Below are positions 11,512 through 22,668 of a stretch of 64,000 nucleotides of DNA, in pieces. Under the pieces are notes generated by a model that did no database searches, was not told the origin of the DNA, and saw only the letters and a program-made list of their open reading frames with translations. Source of the stretch: Dendrocalamus latiflorus (taxonomy: Eukaryota > Streptophyta > Magnoliopsida > Poales > Poaceae); NCBI GenBank assembly GCA_017311315.1, contig CM029627.1:1456447-1520446 (forward strand). Direction: 5' to 3'. The position numbers and the translations under genes are program-made. Numbering within the stretch: position 1 is the stretch's first letter; each line of letters begins with the position of its first letter.

Positions 11512-14500
11512 ATGGCTGCCAAGAAAGTGCTCCTGCTCTGCGGAGACTACATGGAGGACTACGAGGTTTCTTTCTCATTACTCCTCTCCTCTGTAACCTA
11601 CGCTATGTGCAACAAAGAACCGATCAATTGTGTTTCTTTTACTTCGTTTTCTTCTAATTGAGTATGTTTAGATCAACACAGTAGTCTTATATTGGTGTAT
11701 TTTGATTCTAATCGGTTCTTGAATCGATGGATTAGGCCATGGTCCCGTTCCAAGCGCTGCAAGCGTACGGGGTGTCCATGGATGCCGTCTGCCCCGGCAA
11801 GAAGGCCGGCGACGCCTGCCGAACCGCCGTCCATCAGGGGACTGGCCACCAGGTACTTGGATCAGTTCCCCCATCTGTTGTTTTCATGTTCGATTGGATA
11901 GGGTTAGGCTGGATTGTAGTGAGATGAACCGGACGAATTAGAGTGGTCTGGAAGATCTTGTTTTGTGTTTCTGAATTTGGCAGTACAGAATGGAAGGTTG
12001 TACAAATTAAGATTCGATACTATGCTATCAAGATTCAAAGTGCATGGGAGGGGTAGCTATTTTCTGATTGAACTATATGGGCACGGCAATACATGTTTCT
12101 TTAATGTCAAGACTGAACAATGGTAAAAACAACATCTTTTGACTCTTCAGAAGAGGGATGAAAACAAGCATTTCTGGAGGTCATTTCTAGGATGAACTAG
12201 TTTGGGAAATGCGTTCTAAATATTTATGCAACAAGAAATCGTTGGAAAGTGGGAGGAAATTGACAAATTTCTAAGAAAAAATGATCTTGGTTGCTCGCCT
12301 GTCAGGTAGTTCTCCATCTGATAACCACGTCAGTATGTCTAAAACAAGAACATGCAGGTCGTACAACACTAAAGGCATAGGTTGATGGCTCTTGGATGTG
12401 TTGTGGATATATTAAAAAACACTGATATTATGGGTTCGATGATTTTCTCGCAACCCTTTTCTTTTATTTGGAATTCTAGTCAGTTTCTCTAAATATGCAA
12501 ATACGCTTGATTTATGTTTAAACAACAAATCTGTCAAATGATTGTCGGATTTTCTTTTGTTTAGTTGTTGGGATCTTCCTTGAATTGTAGTACTTGTTAG
12601 GATTTTGATTATTTTCTTTCAACCTTTTCTTTTGTTCTAAATTCTGCTTGGGTTATCTAATTGTGCAAATACGCATGATTAATGTCTTAAACCACAAATC
12701 TATCAAATGGATCGTCTAATCTTCTTTTGTTTAGGTGAAGATGTAAATGTTGCATGTATACATGGATGACAAAAAAGTAGTGATTTATCTAATGAAAACT
12801 ACACAGATGCTTTCACACTTCACCTTCTGTGTTCACAATTTTATTGTAGAACCTTCTACTCACTTATATATCCTGAACAATTCTACAAACTGTAGTGCAA
12901 TTAAATTTTTATATCCTCTTATCTGAGTTTTCTGTTTTCCACATTGTTGCATTAGTCCCTATTTTCTAGATGATGTTGCTTCTGCATAAAATACTTGGCT
13001 TTGGGGGTCATTGTATTGTAATGTCATTCTTTCTGCAGTACTGCTTCTCTTGCCTACTCCCTCTTGAATATGCACGATATCTTTAATTTGTCTGAAATGC
13101 TCAGTTGCAAGCACCAGCCATATTTGTACCTTTCGTCTTTCTGAAATAATTTTTGCTCTGACAATCCAGCACTCATTTCATGTGGATACATCATGCAGAC
13201 ATATTCTGAGTCGAGAGGTCATAATTTTGCACTTAATGCTTCATTTGATGAGATTAATGTCTCTGAATACGATGGATTGGTAATTCCTGGAGGCCGTGCA
13301 CCAGAATACCTTGCAATGGATGAAAAAGTGCTGGACTTAGTTAGGAAGTTCTCTGATGCTAAAAAGCCTATTGCATCAGTTTGCCATGGACAGTTGATTT
13401 TGGCAGCAGCAGGAGCAGTCCGGAACCGTGCATGCACCGCATATCCTGCCGTTAAACCAGTTCTAGTTGCTGCTGGTGCTAAGTGGGAAGAAGCCGATAC
13501 TATGGCAAAATGCGTTGTTGATGGTAATCTGATCACTGGAGCAGCTTATGATGCTCATCCTGAATTCATCAGTCTTTTTGTGAGAGCACTTGGAGGCTCT
13601 GTAGCAGGCTCAAACAAAAGAATATTGTTCCTTTGTGGGGTATGTTTTGAGAAAAACTTTCCCAGTTCATTTAATTCATATTCTGGCTATTTGTTTTTCG
13701 CATTTGTCATTAGTCATAACCACTGTACTGAACCTTTTTTGCTTAATTACATGCTAAATAGGATTACATGGAGGATTATGAGGTTATGGTCCCATTTCAG
13801 TCTCTTCAAGCTCTTGGTTGCCATGTTGATGCAGTTTGCCCTGACAAGGGTGCTGGGGAAAAGTGCCCAACTGCCATTCATGACTTCGAAGGGGACCAAA
13901 CTTACAGTGAGAAGCCTGGTCATGATTTTGCTTTGACAGCATCATTTGATAGTGTGGATCCTTCAAGCTATGATGCACTTGTAATCCCTGGTGGACGGGC
14001 TCCTGAGTACCTTGCGTTAAATGATGAAGTCATTAGCTTGGTGAAGGGTTTCATGGATAAAGGAAAACCAGTTGCATCGATTTGCCATGGCCAGCAGATT
14101 TTATCTGCTGCTGGAGTACTTCAGGTACATATATGACTTATATGCCTTATCGTTGCTCTAAATTAATTTTATTCTTCTTTTTTTTGACGGGGTAATTTTA
14201 TTGTTGTTTGATACGTACAGTAGCTGTTGTTGTTGTTTTTTGGTTCAATTGTTTTTCTACTTCTCTAGCCTAATCATAGCAAATTTTGCTTTGAACAAAA
14301 CAAAAATGCCACAAGGATAACACTCAAATAACGGATAAATGGTGCAAATCGTTTTTGTTGTTCATTGACTATCATATTCTCTAGCTTACTTGATTAAAAC
14401 ACGCACTGATGCTCCCTTCTTGGATGATATGTAGGGGAAGAAATGCACCGCATACCCAGCTGTCAAGCTCAACGTGGTGCTTGCCGGTGCAACTTGGCTG

Positions 14501-14626
14501 GAGCCTAATCCAATTGACCGCTGCTTCACGGACGGCAACCTTGTGACTGGTGCAGCCTGGCCCGGGCACCCGGAGTTCATTTCCCAGCTCATGGCTTTAC
14601 TCGGCATCAAGGTTTCCTTTGCATAG
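11512..14626 (+). CDS. DJ1D: DJ-1/PfpI two-domain protein, DJ1D type (glyoxalase III-like)
   Basis: Five exons (11512-11565, 11736-11852, 13199-13639, 13762-14124, 14435-14626) give 388 residues, the same length as Arabidopsis DJ1D. The protein is an internal duplication of two PfpI/DJ-1 domains, each opening with a GDYMEDYE motif (residues 11-18 and 204-211) and carrying a nucleophile-elbow cysteine: PIASVCHGQ (Cys119) and PVASICHGQ (Cys312). The conserved IPGGRAPEYLA stretch is present in both halves. Family knowledge: Arabidopsis DJ1D converts methylglyoxal to lactate without glutathione; cytosolic and nuclear forms are reported. No transit peptide is evident here. Intron 2 is 1.35 kb; the second half-domain begins exactly at an exon border (13762), a trace of the domain duplication. 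Nothing appears broken. The ATG chosen is the first in frame and gives the family N-terminus MAAKKVLLLCG. Confidence 0.95.
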
Positions 14627-15460
14627 TGTGTTCCCATGGTTCCTGGACGCAAGGTAGTATCGCTTTGGGCTTTTCATACATGCAGATATATACTGTGCTG
14701 CACTGTACCGTACATCTGCTATCTGTACCTCACCTCCTTGGAGTTTTGAGACTGTAGTTCGTCTGTCTGTAACTAATGCTGCGGCACCGTTTCTGCTGTG
14801 TTTTGCGCTTGAAATAAATAATGAAGGTTTATGTGTTATTTTCACCGTCTCAAAATCTTGTCGGTCTCTGGTTTTGACTGCCAGAAGCCCGAAGCCAATT
14901 TGACTGGTCCGTCTTGGAAAAGCCGCTTTTCATGGATGGAGAACCCACTTGCTCAGATGCCGAGTGGATAGTTCGCGTCCCTGTCCACACTTGCTACCTC
15001 CCCATGAATGGATAGTTCCCGTCCTTCATTGCCATCGCTGTTGCCCTCAGATCCAGGGTGGGCCTTCGCCGTCGTCAGCCTTCATCGCGGCCACCACGCG
15101 TCCTCCTCGATCTACAACGTCCACCTTCTCCGGCCTCGTCTTTTGCGTCGTCCAGTCTTGCCGTGTTGTCCTGGATCTACACCTGGCACCACGTCCCTAT
15201 CCATCTTCGATCCCCATCTTCTGCAACGTCTGACGCCATGCCAAATTCGGTCTCGCGTCGCCTCTCCGACCTGGCATTCGCAGGGTGCATATGCGAAATC
15301 CCACATTGCACCTTAAATTGGTTGTTAGTTCAGTTTGATTTGTGACTTCTTCTGAATCTACCCACAAATTTACTGGCTGCTTATTACTTCATGCATACAC
15401 ATGCCATTTCTTCATGTCTGTCACATGCTAATAGATAGCTAGGTCATACTCGAACATTGC
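14627..15460. other. DJ1D 3' flank and GC-rich spacer
   Basis: 14627-14830 is likely DJ1D 3' UTR (an AAATAAATAATG run at about 14812 could serve as poly(A) signal). 14940-15300 is C/T-rich with three overlapping open frames of 64-102 codons and no recognisable domain. It may be the leader end of the Harbinger relic that follows. Confidence 0.3.
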
Positions 15461-15464
15461 AAAT

Positions 15465-15765
15465 TAGGATGAGACGGCAACCAGAGTATTCATTGAGATT
15501 TGCATTGAGGAGGTTGAAGCGGACAACATGCGTCAGTTGTCTGATTGCAAAAGGGTACCGCAACCTCCTTAGAAAGTTCAATGAGCGCATGTGTCGACAG
15601 TACACCCGCAAATTAATGAAGAATAAATGGGATAGCTTAAAAAGGGATTTGGCCAATTAGAAGACCCTGAATATGAGAGCTACCAGTCTAGGAATCAATC
15701 CTAACACATTAGCATTGCTGCGGACAATGACTGGTGGCAACAGCAAGTGAAGGTAAGTCGTTTTG
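15465..15765 (+). pseudogene. Myb/SANT-like ORF of a PIF/Harbinger element, decayed
   Basis: Pieces in different frames add up to the second protein of plant PIF/Harbinger elements. DETATRVFIEICIEEVEADN is read from about 15470; after a frame change GYRNLLRKFNERM...QYTRKLMKNKWDSLKRD is read to about 15650; DNDWWQQQVK follows near 15726. The QYTRKQLKNKWD-type helix and the later WW are signatures of the trihelix-like Myb domain that partners Harbinger transposases. At least two frame changes and stop codons make it non-coding now. Confidence 0.7.
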
Positions 15766-16289
15766 TTTCTTTGAAACCTTTTTTTTTGTCGAGGTTGCCT
15801 TTTGATTGAGAAATTGTTGACACTCAGTTGCAATGTGTGGTTGCTGACCTGGTAAAGGAAGAAATGCCAGCCCTAATGTAGTTAGCTGAAGAAAAGTGGA
15901 GCTACAGAGGGGACCGACGAGCAATACTACACTAAGCAACCTTTATGGAGACAGGGACATGTCCAAGAACCTGCGAAGGACAGAAAGAAGAGGATATGAG
16001 ACCAATGCTTTATGTTTCGGTGCCAACTGTGCTGTCTGTCATTTTAGTTTTGTGAGCTTCATTTCATCGTGTGTTTACTTATCGCAAGACATATTTTTTT
16101 GTTATTTGCTAAAGTGTTGAACTTGTTTCGGCTATGTTCATGTGTGGATGATACTAGTTTAATGTTGTGGCTTGCTTCGTGCTTGCATTTTTGTTATGCA
16201 AATCGGTGGTTCTCGATCGTCTCTGTTGCATATGTTCTAATGCATGCATGACTTATCTGTGCAAATGATGTGGTGTGTGTGTTCCTGTT

Positions 16290-17520
16290 TCATAGATGAA
16301 ATAGAGGAACCTGAGGCTGAACCCATTGTCAACGATGCTACCTCGAGCTCCAGTGCATCGGACTTCCAGGCCGCATACGCCCTCTTCGCCCTATGGGGCG
16401 ACGTCGATGCAAGCTCGTCTAGGAGGCCCAAGTCCATTCTAGACATGTCTGGAATACAGTGGGTAGAGCAACAGTTGAGGGACCTATGGCTTTGTAGGGA
16501 GGTGTTCAGAATGGGAAGGTCAGCGTTCTATGCCCTACATAGCACTTTAGTGCAAAACTATATCTTCAGTCTACTTCCCAAACGAGCTCAAAGGAAGCAC
16601 TAGGAATGTTCCTGTGGGTCTACGGTGCACCGCAATCGATTAGACAAGCAACAAAACGCTTTTCTCATTCCGATAGAACCATCAATGAAATGTTTTTAGA
16701 TGTTCTGGAGTGCGTTGACAAGATGGGGAGGGACAACATAACATACCCACAAATTCGAGCTTTGCTTTTTGTCCATCCAAGACTGATGGAGGCAAGATTT
16801 CACCCCTATTTTATAAACTGCATTGGTGCAATTGATAATACGGATGTCCTTGTCACTGTGCAAAAGCACCTGTAGTAGATGCACCGCAACTGCCATGTCT
16901 ATATGAGTCAGAACGTTGTTGCATTACAATATGTGATTTTGATATGTGGTTCACCTTTGTGTGCACCGAATGGCCTGGGTGCACACACAACGCACGCATA
17001 CTGCGTGCCACGATGGTGACATTCGCACACAGGCTCCCTCACCCGCCATAAGGTACTCAAATTTGATAAGTTAAGTTTGAAACTTGCAAGTTGTACTGTG
17101 CTAACTACTTGTGCTACAGGGAAGTACCACCTAGTGAACTTTGGATATCCCAACCAGGAAGGGTGCCTAGCTCCATACAAGAACTAGAGGTACCACGTAC
17201 TAGAGTTCGGTCCTAGTCGTCGGCCAGTTGGATTGAAGGAGATATTCTATTATCACCACTGGTCTCTATGAAATGTCATTGAACACGCGTTCAGTGTTTG
17301 GAAGAATACAAATGGTGTATCTTACTTAATGTTCTTAGCTATAGCATTAAGAATCAGAAGAAAATTATCATAGCTACGATGACTCTGCACAATTTCATCA
17401 TCAACAGTTGGATGGTGATTTTGAGAGCTTCTACGTTGATGACGACTACGTTGATGGTAAGGCTGGCGACACTGATCCAGTGCCTCGTCTTGGCGGGTTT
17501 GACAAAGGTATGAATGAGCT
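16290..17520 (+). pseudogene. PIF/Harbinger (HARBI1-like) DDE transposase, inactive
   Basis: Segments in shifting frames match the Harbinger transposase. An N-terminal part (16290-16600) reads through IQWVEQQLRDLWLCREVFRM. Then FLWVYGAPQSIRQATKRF and HPYFINCIGAIDNTDVLV carry the first catalytic Asp (about 16835). DFDMWFTFVCTEWPG follows from about 16930, and GKYHLVNFGYPNQEGCLAPY and NVIEHAFSVWK carry the final Glu (about 17282). At the second catalytic Asp the codon now reads Asn (THNARIL instead of HD.R.L). There are frame changes before 16606 and near 16925, plus several stops. It lies 0.5 kb after the Myb/SANT relic, the usual two-gene layout. The ends of the element were not found. Confidence 0.85.
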
Positions 17521-17698
17521 CTGGGATGCTATTGCAGCGGTGCTGCTGGCATGTGTATTCAAGTTGATGATGTACAATACCTTGTAATGTACTATTAGGA
17601 AATGTGTTATCAAACTTATACTATATTGTAATACATTATGTGACACTATTATATTGTAATGTACGATGGTATGTAATGCAGTGTTAGAAAATAAGGAA

Positions 17699-18213
17699 AT
17701 GCTAGCGTCCGGACGTCTGATCCGAGCACTAACTCCGTACGCTCGGCTGCAACATTTGCGACCATGTTTGCAACATTTTGTCTATATTTTTGTTGCAACA
17801 TTTTTCATTTCATATATGCAATATTTTGATTTCATGTGTGCAACATTTTGAGTTAATGTGTGCAACATTGATATTTTTATTTGATTTCATGTGTGTAATT
17901 TTTTTTTATTTCATATGTGTGCAATATTTTTATTTTATGTATACAATATTTTGATTTTACGTGCGCAATATTTCGACTTCATGTGTGCAACATTGATATT
18001 TTTATTTGATTTTATATGTGTAACCTTTTTATTTTATATGTACAATATTTTGATTTTATGTCTGCAATATTTCGATTTTATGTGTGCAGCATTGAGATTT
18101 TATATGTACAACACTGAGTTTTTTATCAGTTGTTTTTGTTGCATATATAAAATCGAAATGTTGTATACATGGTTGGAAAATATTGCAACGGAGCGTACGT
18201 CTGGACGCCAGTA
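17699..18213. mobile_element. Non-autonomous TIR element with TGTGCAACATT periodicity
   Basis: The left end GCTAGCGTCCGGACGT and the right end ACGTCTGGACGCCAG are imperfect inverted copies. Between them are about 15 degenerate repeats of roughly 25-30 bp built on TGTGCAACATTTTGATTT. No coding capacity. Target duplication is not clear. Confidence 0.6.
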
Positions 18214-18789
18214 AATCCTTTAATGAAAAATATCGTAGGAAACACGTATTATACTGTAATTCAGTCAATGACGTACGATAGACTGCAGTGCAGTGCGAGA
18301 TGTGCCGGCCGTGGCCACCCGTTCCGCACTTGCACACGCCAAGTACCTTTCTCGAGCCGTCAAGCTCGTTCGTGCTGTGCAGGATGTGACGCTCGCGCGG
18401 TCTGCCGTCGCTCGTCCACGAACAATGGCCGTCGCGCCGCCCGTACGGGACTGCCTCGCCACCCTTGTTGCCACAACCAGTTTGCTCCGCGCCCCGCGCA
18501 CGGCACTAGACACCGCTGACGCGCGGGCCACTGCTCCAACCCCGTGCGCGCCGTTGGTTGCTAACGCTAGCTCACCGGCTGCCCGGCCGCGGATCACTAC
18601 GGCACGGCCGACCGACCGCGCGCGCGGCTTCAGTCGCACTTCTCGCGCGCGTCCGCGCGGCCCCGCGGCCGGTTGCCGAGCCTAGTAGCTACGTCGTTGG
18701 ACATGCCGCGCGCGACGCGATTGCGGGCCGTTCGTCTGCACTGCCCTCTCTCACTGTGGCCACAGCGATGATCTGAGCGCCAGTTCTTT
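18214..18789. other. GC-rich segment, no recognised gene
   Basis: About 18290-18760 is strongly GC-rich with open frames on both strands (130 and 124 codons). The predicted peptides are Ala/Arg/Thr runs with no domain, as expected from open frames in GC-rich DNA. A decayed host gene fragment is possible but not shown. Confidence 0.25.
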
Positions 18790-19022
18790 AACGTCTTTTA
18801 AAAGCGGGTTTTAATTTTTGTTACAGTATCTAATTTTTAAATAGAGTATTTTTTTTATAAGACGGAGTCTACAAGTTAATTATAGTACAAGTTAAAAGTT
18901 CAACATTTGTATTAACCAAAATTGCAAATTAGTATCTCTCTCCGTAATATCTGTTACAAACAGCTAAAATTTAAAAATTTCAACCAAAAATCATAAACCG
19001 CAACTATATCAAACACCCTGAA
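18790..19022. repeat. Repeat family B, copy 2
   Basis: Shares AAGACGGAGTCTACAAGTTA, AATTATAGTACA and the TAATATCTGTTACAAACAGC block with 5186-5402, in the same order and orientation. Confidence 0.55.
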
Positions 19023-19643
19023 TATCCCTAGCCACGCGCCAACTCTCGTAAATGGCGGTGGGCGTCACAGCGTGCTGCTAGAAGTGGTGTGTACACCTAT
19101 ACTTGGCTAGAGAATCCGCTGCTTGAACATCTCAGCCGATCGACTTAGTTCAATGAACAGACGGCCAGCGTTAATTACCAGCGTAATATTTGTTACATTG
19201 TTAATTTACCTGCAGCTTCGTCTGTTTTCTGTAGTACACGGCCACAAATGCACTAGTACGATAAGAATAGGCGTCTCCTCTCGAAAGAAAGCGTAGGCGT
19301 CGGCAGCATGGGCATAATTAAACACTGACAACACAAACCATTGCATCGTTGCATGCTTGCTACGGTGACCAAAGGTGACACCGTGATAGCCGCAATTGCA
19401 ACAGCGGCCGGATTAGCTCAAACAATGCATCTGGCCTCCCCCTTTCTTCCACCCCATCTTGCTCGCGTCAATGCTTTATGTATAATGTTACTAGTACTTG
19501 GAATGAAGCTGGAACGAAATCAGTCTTCCAAAAAAAAGCTGGAAAGAAATCAGGTGGGGACTTCCCCTGTTGCCCCACCGTCGCACAGTTAAAAGGACAC
19601 GGGCATAACATATAAGTAGCTACTTCCCTACGTTCTATAATCT
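19023..19643. other. Intergenic, nothing recognised
   Basis: Mixed-composition DNA with one 83-codon open frame (19341-19592) that shows no domain and includes a local near-duplication (GCTGGAACGAAATCAG and GCTGGAAAGAAATCAG). Judged non-coding. Confidence 0.25.
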
Positions 19644-19899
19644 ATTAAGTTAAGAGTTTTGTTAAATATCATCCAGATATTTTCTTTCAAACTACCATTC
19701 AGATTTAGAACTGTTGAATTAAATATCCAATGGCCATGAATTCTTCTCCCTCCCCCTTAATTCTGCCCTCTCCCCTTGAAAAAAAACCCCCCTCTAAAAA
19801 CAAGGGGCCCTTTGATCTCTAATCCCAGAGTCACCAATTTGAATAATAGTTAGAAAGAAAACATTTAGATAATATCTAGACACTCTCTTAAGTTAATAG
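19644..19899. mobile_element. MITE family C, copy 1
   Basis: Long terminal inverted repeats of about 45 bp: the left end reads CTATTAAGTTAAGAG...CATCCAGATATTTTCTTTC and the right end reads inversely GAAAGAAAACATTTAGATAA...CTCTTAAGTTAATAG. The centre (CCCTTTGATCTCTAATCC) resembles the centre of the copy at 46528-47000. Its right edge is the insertion site of the SMART element. Confidence 0.65.
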
Positions 19900-20179
19900 T
19901 ATTAAGTTTCATGCACCAGCCAGTTCACCCAAAAGCTTAAGCTGATGAGGGAAAATGGGCAATTCACTTATACTTCAACACTCCCCCTCACGTGTAGGCT
20001 TCCTTAGGCCTAATACGTGGAATAGAAGTGGATTGCAATTAATTTTTTTAATTGCGTCAGCCAGATCTTGAACTCGAGACCTTTTGGCTCTGATACCATA
20101 TTAAGTTTCATGCACCAGTCAGTTCACCTAAAAACTTAAGTTGATGAGGAAAGATAAGCAATTCACTTATACTTCAACA
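19900..20179 (-). mobile_element. SMART/TRIM small LTR retrotransposon, complete, 280 bp
   Basis: Two direct 81-bp LTRs (19900-19980 and 20099-20179) flank a 118-bp interior. Read on the minus strand, each LTR starts TGTTGAAGTATAAG and ends GAAACTTAATA. The primer-binding site TGGTATCAGAGC (20087-20098, minus strand) matches the initiator-Met tRNA 3' end and abuts the upstream LTR. A polypurine tract (GTGAGGGGGAG) abuts the other. The whole is flanked by 5-bp target duplications AATAG (19895-19899 and 20180-20184). No coding capacity; mobilised in trans by an autonomous LTR element. Size and anatomy fit the SMART elements described in grasses. Confidence 0.92.
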
Positions 20180-20184
20180 AATAG

Positions 20185-20877
20185 AACCATAAAAGCTTCG
20201 TCTAAAAAAAAGAATCAGGAAAGCTTACAGGGCTTCTAATTAGCATTCCACTAAGATCGAGCCACACAGTGACAGAAAGCATAGTAGCATACGAACCTTC
20301 CTGGCATTCTAAAAACAATTGAGTCAAGATACCAAGGAGGCATAACGCCGCACACCATAACACACACACGTACAAAATTTTTTGCAGTACCATTCAAGTT
20401 TGACATGGCACATCTGATCTAAGTGCAGGGGTCGGTCAGTTATGGTTTAGGTCGATGGCAGGTAAAGCGCATCACATGTAGCACTGCACTGCCGATGGAA
20501 AAGCAGAGGAAGGTAGCTAGCACTTGGAGCGCAGCAGCAGCTAGCGCCCCGGCGGCTGCATGCTTTCCGGTCATGCCAATATCAAAACAAAATTGCATTT
20601 GTGCACACGCCATGATGAGACGACCACTGCCGAGCCCTCCCTATCTGCCGCGGCACGCCCGTTCTTATCCGTCTCACGCGACAATCCACAAACACAAACT
20701 TATCTCAGCATGCAGATACGATCGCCTCTTTACCTAATGTTCTCCGGTTGTTAATTAAAACTAGCAAGGTGATCGGTGCACTTACGCAGATATCATCTTT
20801 AAAACACGTTTAAATGAATTAACAATACATATGTAATTTTGTCTTTTAAAAAATAGGTTGCTACATAAATTTATTTG
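20185..20877. other. Intergenic, nothing recognised
   Basis: Short frames of up to 104 codons (20423-20737) without domain similarity. CACACACACACG-type and AT-rich tracts are present. No gene supported. Confidence 0.25.
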
Positions 20878-21020
20878 TGATGTTTTAATAATATATACTA
20901 TAAGAGAGAGAAAATATTGTTGCAGAACTTCATTTATGATATTTTAATAATATATATTATAAGAGAGAAAATATTGTTGCAGAACTTCATTTATGATATT
21001 TTAATAATATATATTATAAG
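20878..21020. repeat. Tandem repeat, 2.5 units of about 57 bp
   Basis: The unit contains ATTTTAATAATATATATTAT, AAGAGAGAAAATATTG and TTGCAGAACTTCATTT. Copies 2 and 3 are nearly identical; copy 1 differs at a few bases; the last is cut off by the Stowaway-type element that follows at 21030. Confidence 0.8.
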
Positions 21021-21029
21021 AAAAAAATA

Positions 21030-21980
21030 CTCACTTTGTTCCTCTATACTTGTCAAATATGACCAAAACTTTCTTCTCTAGATACTTTTTGACGAAAATA
21101 CTTGCATAGCAAACAATAAATATAGCATTACATAACATTTTTTTATTTATATCATCATTATTTTTCATTATTGTAATGTTTGTCTATACTTACAAGCTCA
21201 TAACCCACATCATATAGTTTACATCGGTATAGCCAAGAAAACACTCGTTAATAATCTTACTCTCAAACCCTCAATCCTGTGGAGGTCTACCAAACAAATG
21301 GTCATAATGTTTTTGTTTTTGTGAAAATTTTTAGTAATTATTTTTTCTTAGCGATTGTAAACTTCATGTCATAGATTTTTATTATATAATAGATTTAGAT
21401 TCCAAATCTATATATATACAAATCAAATTTGTTATCTTATTTTATTTTTTCTCAAATTAGAATATTTTTGTAATTTTAATTCTGAATAAAACCAAAATTT
21501 CTATTTTCACTTAGTTCAAAATTAAAAAACAAACGCTAATTTTCTTTGACTTTTATTCTAAATTTGCATATTTTTGTATTGCACTTCTTATAGACTTTCT
21601 TTTTTAGTTTTATGTTGAAATTTGTTTATAAATCCAGCTGCTAATTTTTATTTTGAATTTATGTTATTTCTTATAGTATTTGATACGAACTCTTTCTTTA
21701 ATCTCAAGTTTATTTTTATTTAATTTGGAATTTTAGGTTTAGGTAGATACAAATCTAACTACTAATTTTCATCTAATTTCTATTCTAAATTTAGCTATGT
21801 AGTGGTTTTTATTTGGAGTTCACATTAAAATCAAATTATTGCTTTTCTTTTATTTTCTCTACATACATGTATTGAATTTATTGCTTTGAGACAATGATTA
21901 GAGGTAATTTAGCTATTTTCACTATCTCCTTGGTCTATGTGCTAATAAGAAATTTATCTTATAAACTTGAACGAAGGGAG
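21030..21980. mobile_element. Long Stowaway-type (Tc1/mariner) non-autonomous element
   Basis: About 950 bp, flanked by TA at 21028-21029 and 21981-21982. The left end CTCACTTTGTTCCTC and the right end GAACGAAGGGAG are inverted relatives of the Stowaway terminus CTCCCTCCGTTC. The interior is AT-rich and non-coding. It is longer than a normal Stowaway MITE (under 500 bp), so it may be a deletion derivative of an autonomous element. Confidence 0.7.
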
Positions 21981-21982
21981 TA

Positions 21983-22365
21983 CCTAATTTTTAACTTTAG
22001 CATTTTTTTCCCTTTGCAAGGGACGTGACAGCTACATGTCTAATTTAGTAAAACATACATTCGTGTATGCGTATTTAAGGAATTTGTGTCGAAGGAAGCC
22101 GGAACTAACGCTATCTACACCTATTTGTATGTGTTGTAGACAGCCATTCCTTTGGGTCAATTGGGTTCACAGGTTTTACAAAAAGACCTAATTAATACAA
22201 AAATTTATACATAAACCCATAAAAGTCTAAGTATCTTGCATTACTTGACTCCATAGGGTCACTGGTTGTAGAGCAGATATGAGAACTCTACCTTCGATTT
22301 AACGTCCACCAAATACTCGTAGATGAAGGATATCACAGGATGAATTGGAGACCCGAACGAATCGA
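21983..22365. other. Intergenic, nothing recognised
   Basis: AT-rich, no protein-like frame and no repeat shared with the rest of the window. Confidence 0.25.
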
Positions 22366-22668
22366 GGTTGTCGGCCCTGATCAACTCGGCTTCGGCTTCT
22401 GGCTTCTGGCTTATTTTTTACTATTCATAAGTTTCGTCTTTTTTTGAACTTTTAGCTTTTTGTTGAGCTTTTTTGCCGGTTCTTTTTTCCCCGTATTTGT
22501 TTGTATTATACGTAATGGGCTAACATATTTTTTTATATTTTTAATTTTTTAAATTTAATTATGCTAAATAAGCCTCTGTCAGCTACAGTACTTTTTTCAG
22601 CCAGCTACAGTGTTTTCAGCCATAAGCCATGAGCTTTTCAGCCGAACCGATCACCACCTGATTTATAC
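22366..22668 (-). repeat. MITE-like repeat family A, copy 2
   Basis: Inverse orientation: begins CTCGGCTTCGGCTTCTGG and ends TTCAGCCGAACCGATCACC, with the diagnostic GTATTTGTTTGTATTATACG block. About 95% alike by eye to the copy at 52425-52680. Confidence 0.8.

Noticed and set aside
13193..13936. 247-codon single-exon reading of the DJ-1 first domain
   Set aside because: The open frame runs through intron 3; splicing at 13639/13762 restores the second domain in phase.
17699..18213. CRISPR-like array, because of repeated motif with spacers
   Set aside because: Plant nuclear DNA, degenerate AT-rich units without constant repeat or unique spacers.
18265..18685. Overlapping open frames of 124-130 codons on both strands
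   Set aside because: Composition is Ala/Arg/Thr-rich on both strands in a GC-rich patch; no domain, no splice context, no repeat of a known gene.
20878..21020. 57-bp repeats as a satellite array
   Set aside because: Only 2.5 units, next to a mobile element; a local duplication is enough.
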